In this document: piece after piece, positions 37,975 to 46,727 of the stretch
Layout of the letters: every line of letters starts with the position of its first letter
Position numbering within the stretch: position 1 is the first letter of the stretch
Assembly: GCF_900110225.1 (NCBI RefSeq)
Contig: NZ_FOCW01000002.1
Location: 124,001 to 188,000, forward strand
Source: Allobrachymonas denitrificans DSM 15123
GTDB lineage: Bacteria > Pseudomonadota > Gammaproteobacteria > Burkholderiales > Burkholderiaceae_C
Direction: 5' to 3'
Length of the DNA: 64,000 bases
The notes under the pieces: model-generated
What the model was told of the DNA's origin: nothing
The model's input: only the letters and a program-made list of their open reading frames with translations
Database searches by the model: none
Position numbers and translations under genes: made by a program

Positions 37975-40458
37975 ATGACACCAGCTGACAACTCAGCCAC
38001 CCTGCTAGAAAAACTCTCCCTGCTAACCCGTCTGCAGGGCGAGCCCCTGTCTGCCCACGCCCTCACTGCGCAAACCCTGCGCAACGCCGAGGGCAGGGTG
38101 GACCTCAATAGCCTCGGCCAGGTTCTGCTCAGCCATGGCTACGAGAACCAGCTCAGCCAGCGCCCGCTGCTGGAGGTGCCGGCGCTCGCGGCTCCCTTGC
38201 TGCTGCTCACCTCGGACGGCGGCGGTGAGGTCGTCTCCGAAATCCAGGGCCAGGGCCAGCAGCGCCGCTACACCCTCATGCGTGATGACGGCAGCACCGA
38301 AGTGCTCTCCCACGCCGAGATGGACGCCCGCTACCTTGGCTACTGCTGGTTCGTCAAGATGAAGCCGGAGCAGGATAACCGTTCCGAGTTGCCTGAATAC
38401 ACCATGGGCAAGGCCTGGTTCTGGAAGGTCATCTGGCGCTTCAAACCCTACTACGTCCAGGTGGTGGTTGCCACTTTCCTGATCAACATCCTGGCGCTGG
38501 TGGGTTCACTCTACGTGATGAACGTGTACGACCGCGTCATCCCCAACAAGGCCTACGAAACCCTGTGGGTGCTCAGTATCGGCGTGCTGCTCGCCAACCT
38601 GTTCGAGTTCGCTGCCCGCAACATCCGCGCGCGTCTCACCGACATCGCCGGCAAGAAGGCCGACCTGATCATCAGCTCGGCCCTGTTCCGCCGCGTCATG
38701 GCGATCGACCTGGCGCAAAAGCCGGTCTCGTCCGGCTCCTACGCCAACAATCTGCGCGATTTCGAATCGGTGCGCGATTTCATGACCAGCGCCAGCCTGC
38801 TGGCCTTGGTCGATCTGCCCTTCGTGCTGCTGTTCATCTTCGTCATGTACATGGTGGCCGGCCCCCTGGCCATCGTGCCGCTGCTCACCGTGCCCATCGT
38901 GGTGATTGCCGGCCTGCTGGCGCAGAAGCCGCTGTCCGAGTCCATCAACATTTCCATGCGCGAGGGCTCGCAACGCCAGGGCCTGGCTGTCGAGGCCATC
39001 GAGGGCATCGAAACCCTCAAGGCCAACAACGCCACCAACTGGGCGCAGCAACGCTGGGAGCGCTTCACCGCCACCACGGCGTCTGCCTCCATGCGCCAGA
39101 AGGACATCAGCAACCTGGTCGTCAACTTCACGCAGCTGGTGCAGCAGGCCAACACCGTGTTTCTGGTGCTGTACGGCACCTACCTGATCCACCAGCCCGA
39201 GCCCACCAGCCGCATCACCATGGGTGCGCTGATTGCGTGCGTGATCCTGTCCGGCCGTGCACTCGCGCCGCTGGGCCAGGTCGCCGGCCTGATGATCCGC
39301 TACCAGCAGGCGCGCACCGCACTGCAGGGCCTGAACAGCGTCGTCGAGCGCAAGACCGAGCGCGACATCCACCGCAGCTACATCAGTCCCACCCACATCA
39401 AGGGCGAGATCACCTTCGACAAGGCCTCCTTCCACTATGGTGAAAAGGGCCCGCAGGTCTGCAAGGACATGCGCTTCCACATCAAGGCGGGCGAGCGTGT
39501 CGGCGTGCTGGGGCGCATCGGCAGCGGCAAGTCCACCATGCTGCGCCTGGCGGCCGGTCTGTTCGAGCCGCAACAGGGCAACGTGCTGCTCGACGGCATG
39601 GACCTGCGCCAGATCGACCCCAGCGACGTGCGCAACTACGTCAGCCTGCTCGGTCAGCATCCACGCCTGTTCCTCGGGACCCTGCGTGACAACCTCGAAA
39701 TGGGCCGCATGGACCGCCTCAGCACCGACGAGGAGCTGGTTGCAGCCCTGCGCCGCTTCGGCCTGGACCGCATGGTGCAAGGCCACCCGCAGGGCCTGAA
39801 CATGCCCATCGGCGAAGATGGCGCCGGCCTGTCCGGCGGCCAGAAGCAGCTCGTCGGTCTGGCACGCCTCACCCTGCGCGATCCCCGTGTCGTGCTGCTG
39901 GACGAACCCACCAGCGGCCTGGACCAGATGACCGAAATGCACGCCCTGCGCGCCGTGGCCGACTGGTCCAAGGCGGGCGAGCGCACGCTGATCGTCGTCA
40001 CCCACCGTCCGCAGGTACTCAATATCGTCGACCGTATCATCGTGGTTGACCAGGGCCAGATCGTCATGGACGGTCCGCGCGATGCCGTCATGCAGCGCCT
40101 GGCGGCCAACGAACGGGCACAGCAACAGGGTGGCGTGCATGCGCACCCGCAAGCCGGCGCTCCGGCGCAACAGGCGGGCACGGTAACGGTCCAGCAGGGC
40201 AGGGTAGTGGCGTCTGGCCAGACCCAGGTCGTGCGCGCCCGCCCGGCTGTCGTCTCTGCCTCGGTCAAGCAGGCGACTGCAGCAGCGCCTGCAGAAACAG
40301 CGCCTGTCGCAGGTCCGGGCCAGATTTCCGTGCGGGTCACGCCCGCCACGGGCGAGGGCAGCACGGCTGTTGCCACTCAGCCTGCAGCCAGCGCAGCCAG
40401 TCCAGCGGCACCGACAACGCAACAGCCCCCCGCAGCACCAGAAATCACAGGGAAGTAA
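37975..40458 (+). CDS. type I secretion ABC transporter (LapB/LssB-like)
   Basis: An 827-residue exporter. An N-terminal C39-like domain (residues ~1-130) lacks the protease cysteine, as in RTX exporters. It is followed by a six-helix membrane domain (ATFLINILALVGSLYVMNVY, LALVDLPFVLLFIFVMYMVA) and a nucleotide-binding domain with Walker A GRIGSGKST, signature LSGGQKQLV, Walker B VVLLDEP and switch histidine VVTHRP. The final ~115 residues are an unusual Ala/Gln/Val/Pro tail after LAANERAQQQ. ATG 37975 fits the family start; 56 codons upstream are in frame but basic and not conserved. It is first in a three-gene T1SS. Confidence 0.93.
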   Translation: MTPADNSATLLEKLSLLTRLQGEPLSAHALTAQTLRNAEGRVDLNSLGQVLLSHGYENQLSQRPLLEVPALAAPLLLLTSDGGGEVVSEIQGQGQQRRYTLMRDDGSTEVLSHAEMDARYLGYCWFVKMKPEQDNRSELPEYTMGKAWFWKVIWRFKPYYVQVVVATFLINILALVGSLYVMNVYDRVIPNKAYETLWVLSIGVLLANLFEFAARNIRARLTDIAGKKADLIISSALFRRVMAIDLAQKPVSSGSYANNLRDFESVRDFMTSASLLALVDLPFVLLFIFVMYMVAGPLAIVPLLTVPIVVIAGLLAQKPLSESINISMREGSQRQGLAVEAIEGIETLKANNATNWAQQRWERFTATTASASMRQKDISNLVVNFTQLVQQANTVFLVLYGTYLIHQPEPTSRITMGALIACVILSGRALAPLGQVAGLMIRYQQARTALQGLNSVVERKTERDIHRSYISPTHIKGEITFDKASFHYGEKGPQVCKDMRFHIKAGERVGVLGRIGSGKSTMLRLAAGLFEPQQGNVLLDGMDLRQIDPSDVRNYVSLLGQHPRLFLGTLRDNLEMGRMDRLSTDEELVAALRRFGLDRMVQGHPQGLNMPIGEDGAGLSGGQKQLVGLARLTLRDPRVVLLDEPTSGLDQMTEMHALRAVADWSKAGERTLIVVTHRPQVLNIVDRIIVVDQGQIVMDGPRDAVMQRLAANERAQQQGGVHAHPQAGAPAQQAGTVTVQQGRVVASGQTQVVRARPAVVSASVKQATAAAPAETAPVAGPGQISVRVTPATGEGSTAVATQPAASAASPAAPTTQQPPAAPEITGK

Positions 40459-40461
40459 CAC

Positions 40462-41724
40462 ATGTTCGGCAGCAAGAAACCGTCCGGCAACTCCGGAAGC
40501 ACGTCCAGCCAGGAGCGCGTTTCCAAGGAAGACCTGCCGCTCCTCAACGACCTGCAGGCTGCCCTGCAGCACGAAAAGCACCGCGGCATGTTCTGGACCG
40601 TCGGCCTGCTGGCGGCCCTGCTCATCGCGTTCGTCACCTGGGCCTACTTCAGCAACGTCGAGGAAGTGGCGCGCGGCCAGGGCAGCGTCATCCCCAGCAG
40701 CAAGGAACAGGTGATCCAGAGCCTGGATCCCGGCGTGCTGGCCGAAATGCTGGTGCGTGAAGGCGATGTGGTCGAGAAGGACCAGATCCTGCTGCGCCTG
40801 GATGACACCCGCACCACTGCCGTCTTCAGGGAAGTCGAGAACAAGGTGCAGGCGCTCGAAGCCACGGCAGCACGCCTGCGCTCCGAGGCGTATGGCATTC
40901 CCCTGGAGTTCAAGGAAGGCCTCAGCCCCGAGCTGGTGCAGCGTGAAACTGCTGCCTACCATTCGCGCGTGCGTGCCATGAACGAAAGTGTGCGTGGCCT
41001 GGCACGCAGCAAGGCGCTGCTGGATCGGGAAATCTCCATCACCGCGCCCATGGTCGGCAAGGGCGTGGTCTCCGAAGTGGAAGTGCTGCGCATGCGCCGC
41101 CAGGCCAGCGAGCTGGCCATGCAGATCACCGAGCGCCGCAACAAGTTCCGCGCCGATGCCAACACCGAACTGGTGCGTGTCGAATCCGAACTGGCCCAAA
41201 GCACCGAGAACATGGCCGCCCGTGCCGATCCGATGAAGCGCGCCGCCATCAAGGCGCCGCTGCGCGGCATCGTCAAGAACATCAAGATCAACACCGTGGG
41301 CGGCGTGATCAGCGCCGGTCAGGACATCATGGAAATCGTGCCGCTGGAAGGCCCGCTGCTGGTCGAGGCCTACATCCGTCCGCAGGACGTGGCCTTCATC
41401 CGCCCGGAAGCGCCCGCCGTGGTCAAGCTCACCGCCTACGATTACGCCATCTATGGTGGTCTGGACGGCAGGGTGACGCACATCAGCCCGGATACGCTGC
41501 AGGATAACCGCCGCCCGAGCGAACTCAAGCTCAATCCGGATGAATCCTACTACCGCGTCATTGTCACGACCGACAAGAATACGCTCAAGGACAAGAACGG
41601 CAAGGACATGCCCATCATCCCCGGCATGATCGCCTCGGTCGACATCAAGACCGGCGAGAAGACCGTGTTCCAGTATCTGGTCAAACCCATTACCCGACTC
41701 AAGCAGGCCCTGCGCGAGCGTTGA
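40462..41724 (+). CDS. HlyD-family type I secretion adaptor
   Basis: A 420-residue periplasmic adaptor joining the ABC exporter to TolC. A cytoplasmic N-terminus of ~45 residues precedes one membrane helix (FWTVGLLAALLIAFVTWAYF). The biotinyl/lipoyl-like half is VARGQGSVIPSSKEQVIQSL, with a long coiled-coil hairpin (EVENKVQALEATAARLRSEA, SELAMQITERRNKFRADANT), then the second half with IKAPLRGIVKNIKINT and a beta-barrel. AGGGAAG precedes the ATG, 3 bp after the ABC gene. Confidence 0.94.
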   Translation: MFGSKKPSGNSGSTSSQERVSKEDLPLLNDLQAALQHEKHRGMFWTVGLLAALLIAFVTWAYFSNVEEVARGQGSVIPSSKEQVIQSLDPGVLAEMLVREGDVVEKDQILLRLDDTRTTAVFREVENKVQALEATAARLRSEAYGIPLEFKEGLSPELVQRETAAYHSRVRAMNESVRGLARSKALLDREISITAPMVGKGVVSEVEVLRMRRQASELAMQITERRNKFRADANTELVRVESELAQSTENMAARADPMKRAAIKAPLRGIVKNIKINTVGGVISAGQDIMEIVPLEGPLLVEAYIRPQDVAFIRPEAPAVVKLTAYDYAIYGGLDGRVTHISPDTLQDNRRPSELKLNPDESYYRVIVTTDKNTLKDKNGKDMPIIPGMIASVDIKTGEKTVFQYLVKPITRLKQALRER

Positions 41725-41778
41725 GCCCAACCCAGTCACCCTCCCATGCCTTCCTCTCGCGCTCCTGATTGCCACACC

Positions 41779-43830
41779 ATGACGACAAGCCATTCCCTGT
41801 CGCCGGCCGCAAGCCCGGCAATCGCTCCTGCCTCTCGTCCGCTGAAACGTCGCCTGATGGCGGCTTGCCTGTGCGCCGCCGGGCTGTTGCCGCTGCCTTT
41901 TGCCATGACGCCGGTCCACGCCGCCGGCCTTGCCGCGCTGATCGACGGTGCCGTGCAGAAGGACCCCGCCGTGCTTGAAGCACTGGCCCGCGAAGAGCAG
42001 GCGCAGATGCAGACCCAGGTGTCACGCAGCGGCCACTGGCCGGTGCTGGGCGTGCAGGCGCAGGAAGAGTTCGACAAGAAATACAAGGACCTGACCAATC
42101 CGGATCCGGTGGCGCTCACCGGCAGGCTCAACCTGTTCTCGGCCGGCGCAGTGTCCTCGCGCGTCGAGCGTGACCAGTTCCACGAGAAGTTCTACAACAA
42201 CAAGACGGCGGAAACGCAGGAGAATCTGGCCACCACCATGGCCCAGCATTACCTCGGTGCCTTGCGCAACAAGGAACTGCTGGAGACCGAGCAGGCCAAC
42301 CTCAAGCGCCACGACAAGATCATCGGCGATCTGGATGTGATCGTGCGTCACGATCCGGGCCGCAACTACGAACTGGTGCAGGCGCAATCGCGTGCACTGC
42401 AGGTTCGCATGCGCATGGTGCAGTATGAAAAAGCCATGCGCCTGTCGCTCAGCAAGCTCACGCGCTACACCGACCAGCAGATCACGCTGGCCAACCCCTT
42501 CGGTCCCGAATGGCGCAAGGCCGTGCGTGCCTCTGCCGATGGTGTTTCGCACCATCCCAGCATCCAGGCCCAGTACAACTCCATGCAGGCAACCCGTGCC
42601 GAACTGGACAACCTGCGCAAGTCGCGCTGGCCCAGCGTCGATCTGGTGGTTGCCGCCGGACGCGAGAACCGCAGCACGCGCGTGGTCCTGAACTGGAACT
42701 TCCTGGATCGCGGCGCCTACTACAGCCAGCAGAGCGCAGCCAAGCAACTCACGGCTGCGCAGAACCGTGTCGACCTGCTGCAGCGCGAGATCGACGAGCG
42801 TACGCAGACGGCAGAAGCGGACATGGCACAGAGCAAGCTGCAGGCCGCCGCAGCAGAGCAGCAAATCAGTGCTTCCCGCCAGGTGGTGGACCTGTACGAA
42901 ATGCAGTTCCGCATCGCACGCCGCAGCCTGCTCGATGTGCTCAACGCCTATGCGGAACTGGCCAACGTCGAAGTGTCCCGCGTCGTCGCGGAGAACGACT
43001 ATCGCAATGCCGTGGCCAGCTACCTGGATGCCAATGCGTCCCTGGCGGACTGGGCGCGTCTCGCCACCACGGGCCGCTTGCCCGAGCGTCGCAGCCTGAC
43101 CCTGCCGGAGGGAACAGGGGCGGCTGCAAAATCTGCACAGCCCGAAGTCGTGCCGCAGGGCGACCGGCCGATGTCCGGAGCCGGCGCGGTGCCCGCAGTG
43201 GCTTCGGCACTGCAAGCGCCTGCGTCCGCAGCGCCCCCCCTGATGGCGGCACCAGCGCCCGTAGCACCGGCTGCCGCGGTGGAGCCGGCTCCAGTCGTTC
43301 CTGAGGTCCCTGTAGCTCCAGCGGCCACGGCTCCGGACGCACAGGCGGTAGCAGCGCCTGATGTGCAGGCCAGCTGGGCGCCAGTCACCCTGGACGAGCC
43401 TGCGGCTCCAGTAGCTCCGGTTGCGGCAGCATCGCCTGCCGTGCAGGAACCGGTAGCGGCTCCTGCAGCAATCGAAGTTGCACAACCGGTGTCTGCCAAG
43501 CCGCTAGCTGCGCCGGTGGCACAGCAGTCGGTGCCCGCTCAGCCCGCCGTTGCCGAGGCAGCTCCTGTGGCAGCAGCTCCGCTTGCCACTGCGCAGGAAG
43601 CCCCTTCCGCACCTGTCGTCGTATCTGACCCAGCGCCCGCCACGCAGGCAATGTCCTCGGAAGATATGGTCATTGGCGTCAAGGCCTTCGCACCGGCTCC
43701 GGCCAAGACGGTGGAACAGGCTGCAGCCAGCCCGGACGATGTGCCCGAGGCACTGGAAGCTCCCGAAGGCGAATTCAAGCCGATCCTGTCTTCGGCACCA
43801 CTGAGCCCCGAGTTCCGCGACGCTCCCTGA
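41779..43830 (+). CDS. TolC-family outer-membrane channel with long low-complexity C-terminal tail
   Basis: About 683 residues. A signal peptide (LMAACLCAAGLLPLPF, ending VHAAG) is followed by a complete TolC repeat pair with helical hairpins (ETEQANLKRHDKIIGDLDVI, ARRSLLDVLNAYAELANVEV). Only the first ~445 residues are TolC. The last ~240 are almost entirely Ala, Pro and Val with scattered Glu, Gln and Asp, and would lie in the periplasm. The start could also be ATG 41746. It completes the T1SS operon and converges on the gene at 43838. Confidence 0.9.
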   Translation: MTTSHSLSPAASPAIAPASRPLKRRLMAACLCAAGLLPLPFAMTPVHAAGLAALIDGAVQKDPAVLEALAREEQAQMQTQVSRSGHWPVLGVQAQEEFDKKYKDLTNPDPVALTGRLNLFSAGAVSSRVERDQFHEKFYNNKTAETQENLATTMAQHYLGALRNKELLETEQANLKRHDKIIGDLDVIVRHDPGRNYELVQAQSRALQVRMRMVQYEKAMRLSLSKLTRYTDQQITLANPFGPEWRKAVRASADGVSHHPSIQAQYNSMQATRAELDNLRKSRWPSVDLVVAAGRENRSTRVVLNWNFLDRGAYYSQQSAAKQLTAAQNRVDLLQREIDERTQTAEADMAQSKLQAAAAEQQISASRQVVDLYEMQFRIARRSLLDVLNAYAELANVEVSRVVAENDYRNAVASYLDANASLADWARLATTGRLPERRSLTLPEGTGAAAKSAQPEVVPQGDRPMSGAGAVPAVASALQAPASAAPPLMAAPAPVAPAAAVEPAPVVPEVPVAPAATAPDAQAVAAPDVQASWAPVTLDEPAAPVAPVAAASPAVQEPVAAPAAIEVAQPVSAKPLAAPVAQQSVPAQPAVAEAAPVAAAPLATAQEAPSAPVVVSDPAPATQAMSSEDMVIGVKAFAPAPAKTVEQAAASPDDVPEALEAPEGEFKPILSSAPLSPEFRDAP

Positions 43831-43837
43831 TCCCCAG

Positions 43838-44359
43838 TCAGTTCGGCCCGGCCTGCACGACCCGCTCCAGCAGGCGGGCGAGCAGCGCCGCATCCAGCGC
43901 ATACGCCTTGCCGAACCCCGCATTGAAGCTGGCCTGCTGCGGCCGCAGCCGCCAGAACGCAAAATCCGCAAAGTCCACATACAGCGCCGCCTTCGGCTGC
44001 CAAGCCACAAAGCGCTCGCGCAGCGCAGGGCGTTCCGCTTCATCGACCCGCTCTGCCAGACAATCGATGCTCAGCCGTGCATGGGCCAGTGGATCGCCGC
44101 TGCCAGGCTCTCCTACCAGCAGGCAGCAACGCGCATCGGCAGCCAGTGCGCCGAAGTGTGCGGACAGCTTCGAGATCAGGATCAGCGGCACACCTTCGGC
44201 ATCGCGCCCCAGTGCCACACGGCTCAATCCCGGCCAGCCGCTGCCGGGTTGCAGCACGGCCAGGTAGCCATGGCGCGCCGGGCCGAGTACCTCGGCGGCA
44301 CGGGCCATCGCGGCCTCGTCGACAGGATTGAGCAGGTCTTCACGCGGACGGAGATTCAT
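43838..44359 (-). CDS. PPOX-fold (HugZ/pyridoxamine oxidase-like) protein
   Basis: A 173-residue flavin- or heme-binding split-barrel protein. Landmarks: ARHGYLAVLQPGSGWPGLSR, LILISKLSAHFGALAADARC and ARLSIDCLAERVD, then a domain ending FWRLRPQQASFNAGFGKAY. This resembles HugZ-type or pyridoxamine 5'-phosphate oxidase-like proteins with a short C-terminal extension. A heme-related function is possible but unproved. The ATG at 44359 suits the family; the longer frame upstream is not conserved. It ends 7 bp from the convergent tolC gene. Confidence 0.8.
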   Translation of the reverse strand: MNLRPREDLLNPVDEAAMARAAEVLGPARHGYLAVLQPGSGWPGLSRVALGRDAEGVPLILISKLSAHFGALAADARCCLLVGEPGSGDPLAHARLSIDCLAERVDEAERPALRERFVAWQPKAALYVDFADFAFWRLRPQQASFNAGFGKAYALDAALLARLLERVVQAGPN

Positions 44360-44456
44360 AGGGTTTACTGGAGCGTGGAATGCACCGGGGAAAGTGCATA
44401 ATTGAACCCATACGCACCAGCCGCCGAGCGCTGGTGCAGTACAAGGAATCCAGTAT

Positions 44457-45053
44457 ATGGCGACGTCCCGAACGGTCAAGCAGGCAGCAATCCCCGCAGA
44501 CGCAGAGGCACCGGCCGAAGAGGCCACGCAAGACAAGGTGCGCGTCATCAAGAAGTATCCCAACCGGCGCCTGTATGACACCGCCAGCTCCAGCTATGTC
44601 ACGCTGGCAGAGGTGAAGGCGCTCGTCATGTCGGCAGAGCCTTTCGTCGTGCGCGACGCCAAGACGAATGAAGACCTGACGCGCAGCATCCTGCTGCAGA
44701 TCATCCTGGAGGAAGAGGCGGGCGGCAGCCCCATCTTCACCGAGCAGGTGCTGTCCAGCATCATCCGCTACTACGGCCACACCTGGCAGGGCTTCTTCGG
44801 TGCCAACCTCGAAAGCAGCATCCATGCCTTCGGCGAAATGCAGAAGAAGATGATGGAGATGACGCCGGGCCTCAATCCCGAGACCTGGCAGAAGATGATC
44901 CAGATGCCCGGCCAGAAAATGGTGCAGGACATGATGGCCAACTACACCGAGCAGAGCAAGCACATGATGCAGCAGATGCAGGAGCAGTTGCAGCATCAGT
45001 ACCAGGCCAACATGCAGCAGTGGCTGGCCGCGTTCCAGCCGCCCAAGCGCTGA
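44457..45053 (+). CDS. phaR: polyhydroxyalkanoate synthesis repressor PhaR
   Basis: A 198-residue DNA- and PHA-binding regulator of phasin and PHA granule genes. The N-terminal domain VRVIKKYPNRRLYDTASSSY with VTLAEVKALV is the hallmark, followed by the PHB-binding region and a Met/Gln-rich C-terminus (MQQMQEQLQHQYQANMQQWL). No phaC, phaA or phaB is nearby, so it acts in trans. Its presence suggests the organism stores PHA. Confidence 0.95.
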   Translation: MATSRTVKQAAIPADAEAPAEEATQDKVRVIKKYPNRRLYDTASSSYVTLAEVKALVMSAEPFVVRDAKTNEDLTRSILLQIILEEEAGGSPIFTEQVLSSIIRYYGHTWQGFFGANLESSIHAFGEMQKKMMEMTPGLNPETWQKMIQMPGQKMVQDMMANYTEQSKHMMQQMQEQLQHQYQANMQQWLAAFQPPKR

Positions 45054-45241
45054 ACAGGCGCAAGCGGAGCTGAAAGCGCGTCGGTAGTCGTCTGCCGGAT
45101 CGCTCAGGGGGCTTTTGCACCTTCGTCGCAGTGTCGGGAGCTCGGTGCATCAGCGCTCGCTGTAGCGCGCAAACGCCGTTTCCGGCGTGAAGGGCCGTTG
45201 GTGGATGTCCGCCATCAGCCGAAACTGCGACAATAGCGGCC

Positions 45242-46651
45242 ATGACCGAAACTGCCGCCATTGCCCCCGCTTCCACTACCCAGCAGCCGCCCAAGATCGG
45301 CTTCGTCAGTCTGGGCTGCCCGAAAGCGCTGACCGACTCCGAACTGATCCTGACCCAGCTCTCCGCCGAGGGCTACACCACGTCCAAGACCTTTGCCGGC
45401 GCGGATCTGGTCATCGTCAACACCTGCGGCTTCATCGACGACGCCGTCAAGGAAAGCCTGGATACCATCGGCGAAGCGCTGGCCGAAAACGGCAAGGTGA
45501 TCGTCACCGGTTGCCTGGGTGCCAAGAGCGGCCACAGCAGCGACAACCTGGTCAAGGAAATCCACCCCAGCGTGCTCGCCGTTACCGGCCCGCACGCCAC
45601 GCAGGAAGTGATGGACGCCGTACACACCCACTGCCCCAAGCCCCACGATCCCTTCCTGGATCTGGTGCCCGGCGGTTTCGGCGTAGCCGGTCTCAAGCTC
45701 ACACCCAAGCACTACGCCTACCTGAAAATCAGCGAGGGCTGCAACCACCGCTGCACCTTCTGCATCATCCCTTCCATGCGCGGCGACCTGGTCAGTCGAC
45801 CGATCGGCGATGTGCTGAAAGAAGCGCAGGCCCTGTTCGAAGGTGGCGTGAAGGAGTTGCTGGTGGTCAGCCAGGACACCTCTGCCTACGGCGTGGACGT
45901 GAAATACCGCACCGGCTTCTGGGATGGTAAGCCGATCAGGACGCGCACCTTCGAGCTGGTGCAGGCCCTGGGCGAGCTGGCGAAGCAGCACGGTGCCTGG
46001 GTGCGCCTGCACTACGTCTACCCTTATCCCAGCGTGGATGAACTGATCCCGCTGATGGCCGAAGGCCTGGTGCTGCCGTATCTGGACGTGCCGTTCCAGC
46101 ACAGCCACCCCGATGTGCTCAAGCGCATGAAGCGCCCGGCCAGCGGCGAGCGCAACCTGGAGCGCCTGCAGCGCTGGCGCGAACTGTGCCCGCAACTGGT
46201 GATCCGCAGCACCTTCATCGCCGGCTTCCCCGGCGAGACGGAAGAAGAATTCCAGCACTTGCTCGACTTCGTGCAGGAAGCACAGATCGACCGCGCCGGC
46301 TGCTTTGCCTACTCGCCGGTAGAGGGCGCCACCGCCAATGAACTGCCCGGTGCGCTGCCGGATGAAGTACGCGAGGAGCGTCGCGCCCGTTTCATGGCCG
46401 TGGCCGAGCAGGTGTCCATCAGCAAGCTGCGCCAGCGTATCGGCAGCACCATGCAGGTGCTGGTCGACAGCGCGCCCAACCAGGGCAAGAAGGGCGCCAT
46501 TGGCCGCAGCTACGCCGATGCGCCCGAGATCGACGGCATCGTCAAGCTGCTGCCACCGCAGAAGATCAGCAAGACCCTGAAGGTCGGCACCTTCACGCAG
46601 GCCCGCATCGTCGACACCGACGGCCACGATCTGGTGGCTTTGCCCGTCTGA
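45242..46651 (+). CDS. rimO: ribosomal protein S12 methylthiotransferase RimO
   Basis: A 469-residue radical-SAM enzyme that adds a methylthio group to Asp89 of S12. The UPF0004 domain has its cluster cysteines at GCPKA, NTCGF and GCLG. The radical-SAM motif is [18 protein letters not shown] (CX3CX2C), and the C-terminal TRAM domain holds [17 protein letters not shown]. The 188-bp gap before it contains nothing that I can identify. Confidence 0.96.
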   Translation: MTETAAIAPASTTQQPPKIGFVSLGCPKALTDSELILTQLSAEGYTTSKTFAGADLVIVNTCGFIDDAVKESLDTIGEALAENGKVIVTGCLGAKSGHSSDNLVKEIHPSVLAVTGPHATQEVMDAVHTHCPKPHDPFLDLVPGGFGVAGLKLTPKHYAYLKISEGCNHRCTFCIIPSMRGDLVSRPIGDVLKEAQALFEGGVKELLVVSQDTSAYGVDVKYRTGFWDGKPIRTRTFELVQALGELAKQHGAWVRLHYVYPYPSVDELIPLMAEGLVLPYLDVPFQHSHPDVLKRMKRPASGERNLERLQRWRELCPQLVIRSTFIAGFPGETEEEFQHLLDFVQEAQIDRAGCFAYSPVEGATANELPGALPDEVREERRARFMAVAEQVSISKLRQRIGSTMQVLVDSAPNQGKKGAIGRSYADAPEIDGIVKLLPPQKISKTLKVGTFTQARIVDTDGHDLVALPV

Positions 46652-46727
46652 CCGAGGCGCCTGCACGGGGTGCAAGTACCCCCTTGGCACGACCACTGCT
46701 GGGGCAGCGCACGAGGGCTGCGTCAGC

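Noticed and set aside
38506-41919. An 1137-codon open frame on the minus strand
   Set aside because: Antisense shadow of the type I secretion genes, which carry clear Walker and HlyD motifs on the plus strand.
44360-44456. A -10-like CATAAT before phaR
   Set aside because: No -35 at suitable spacing could be found, so I did not list it as a promoter.
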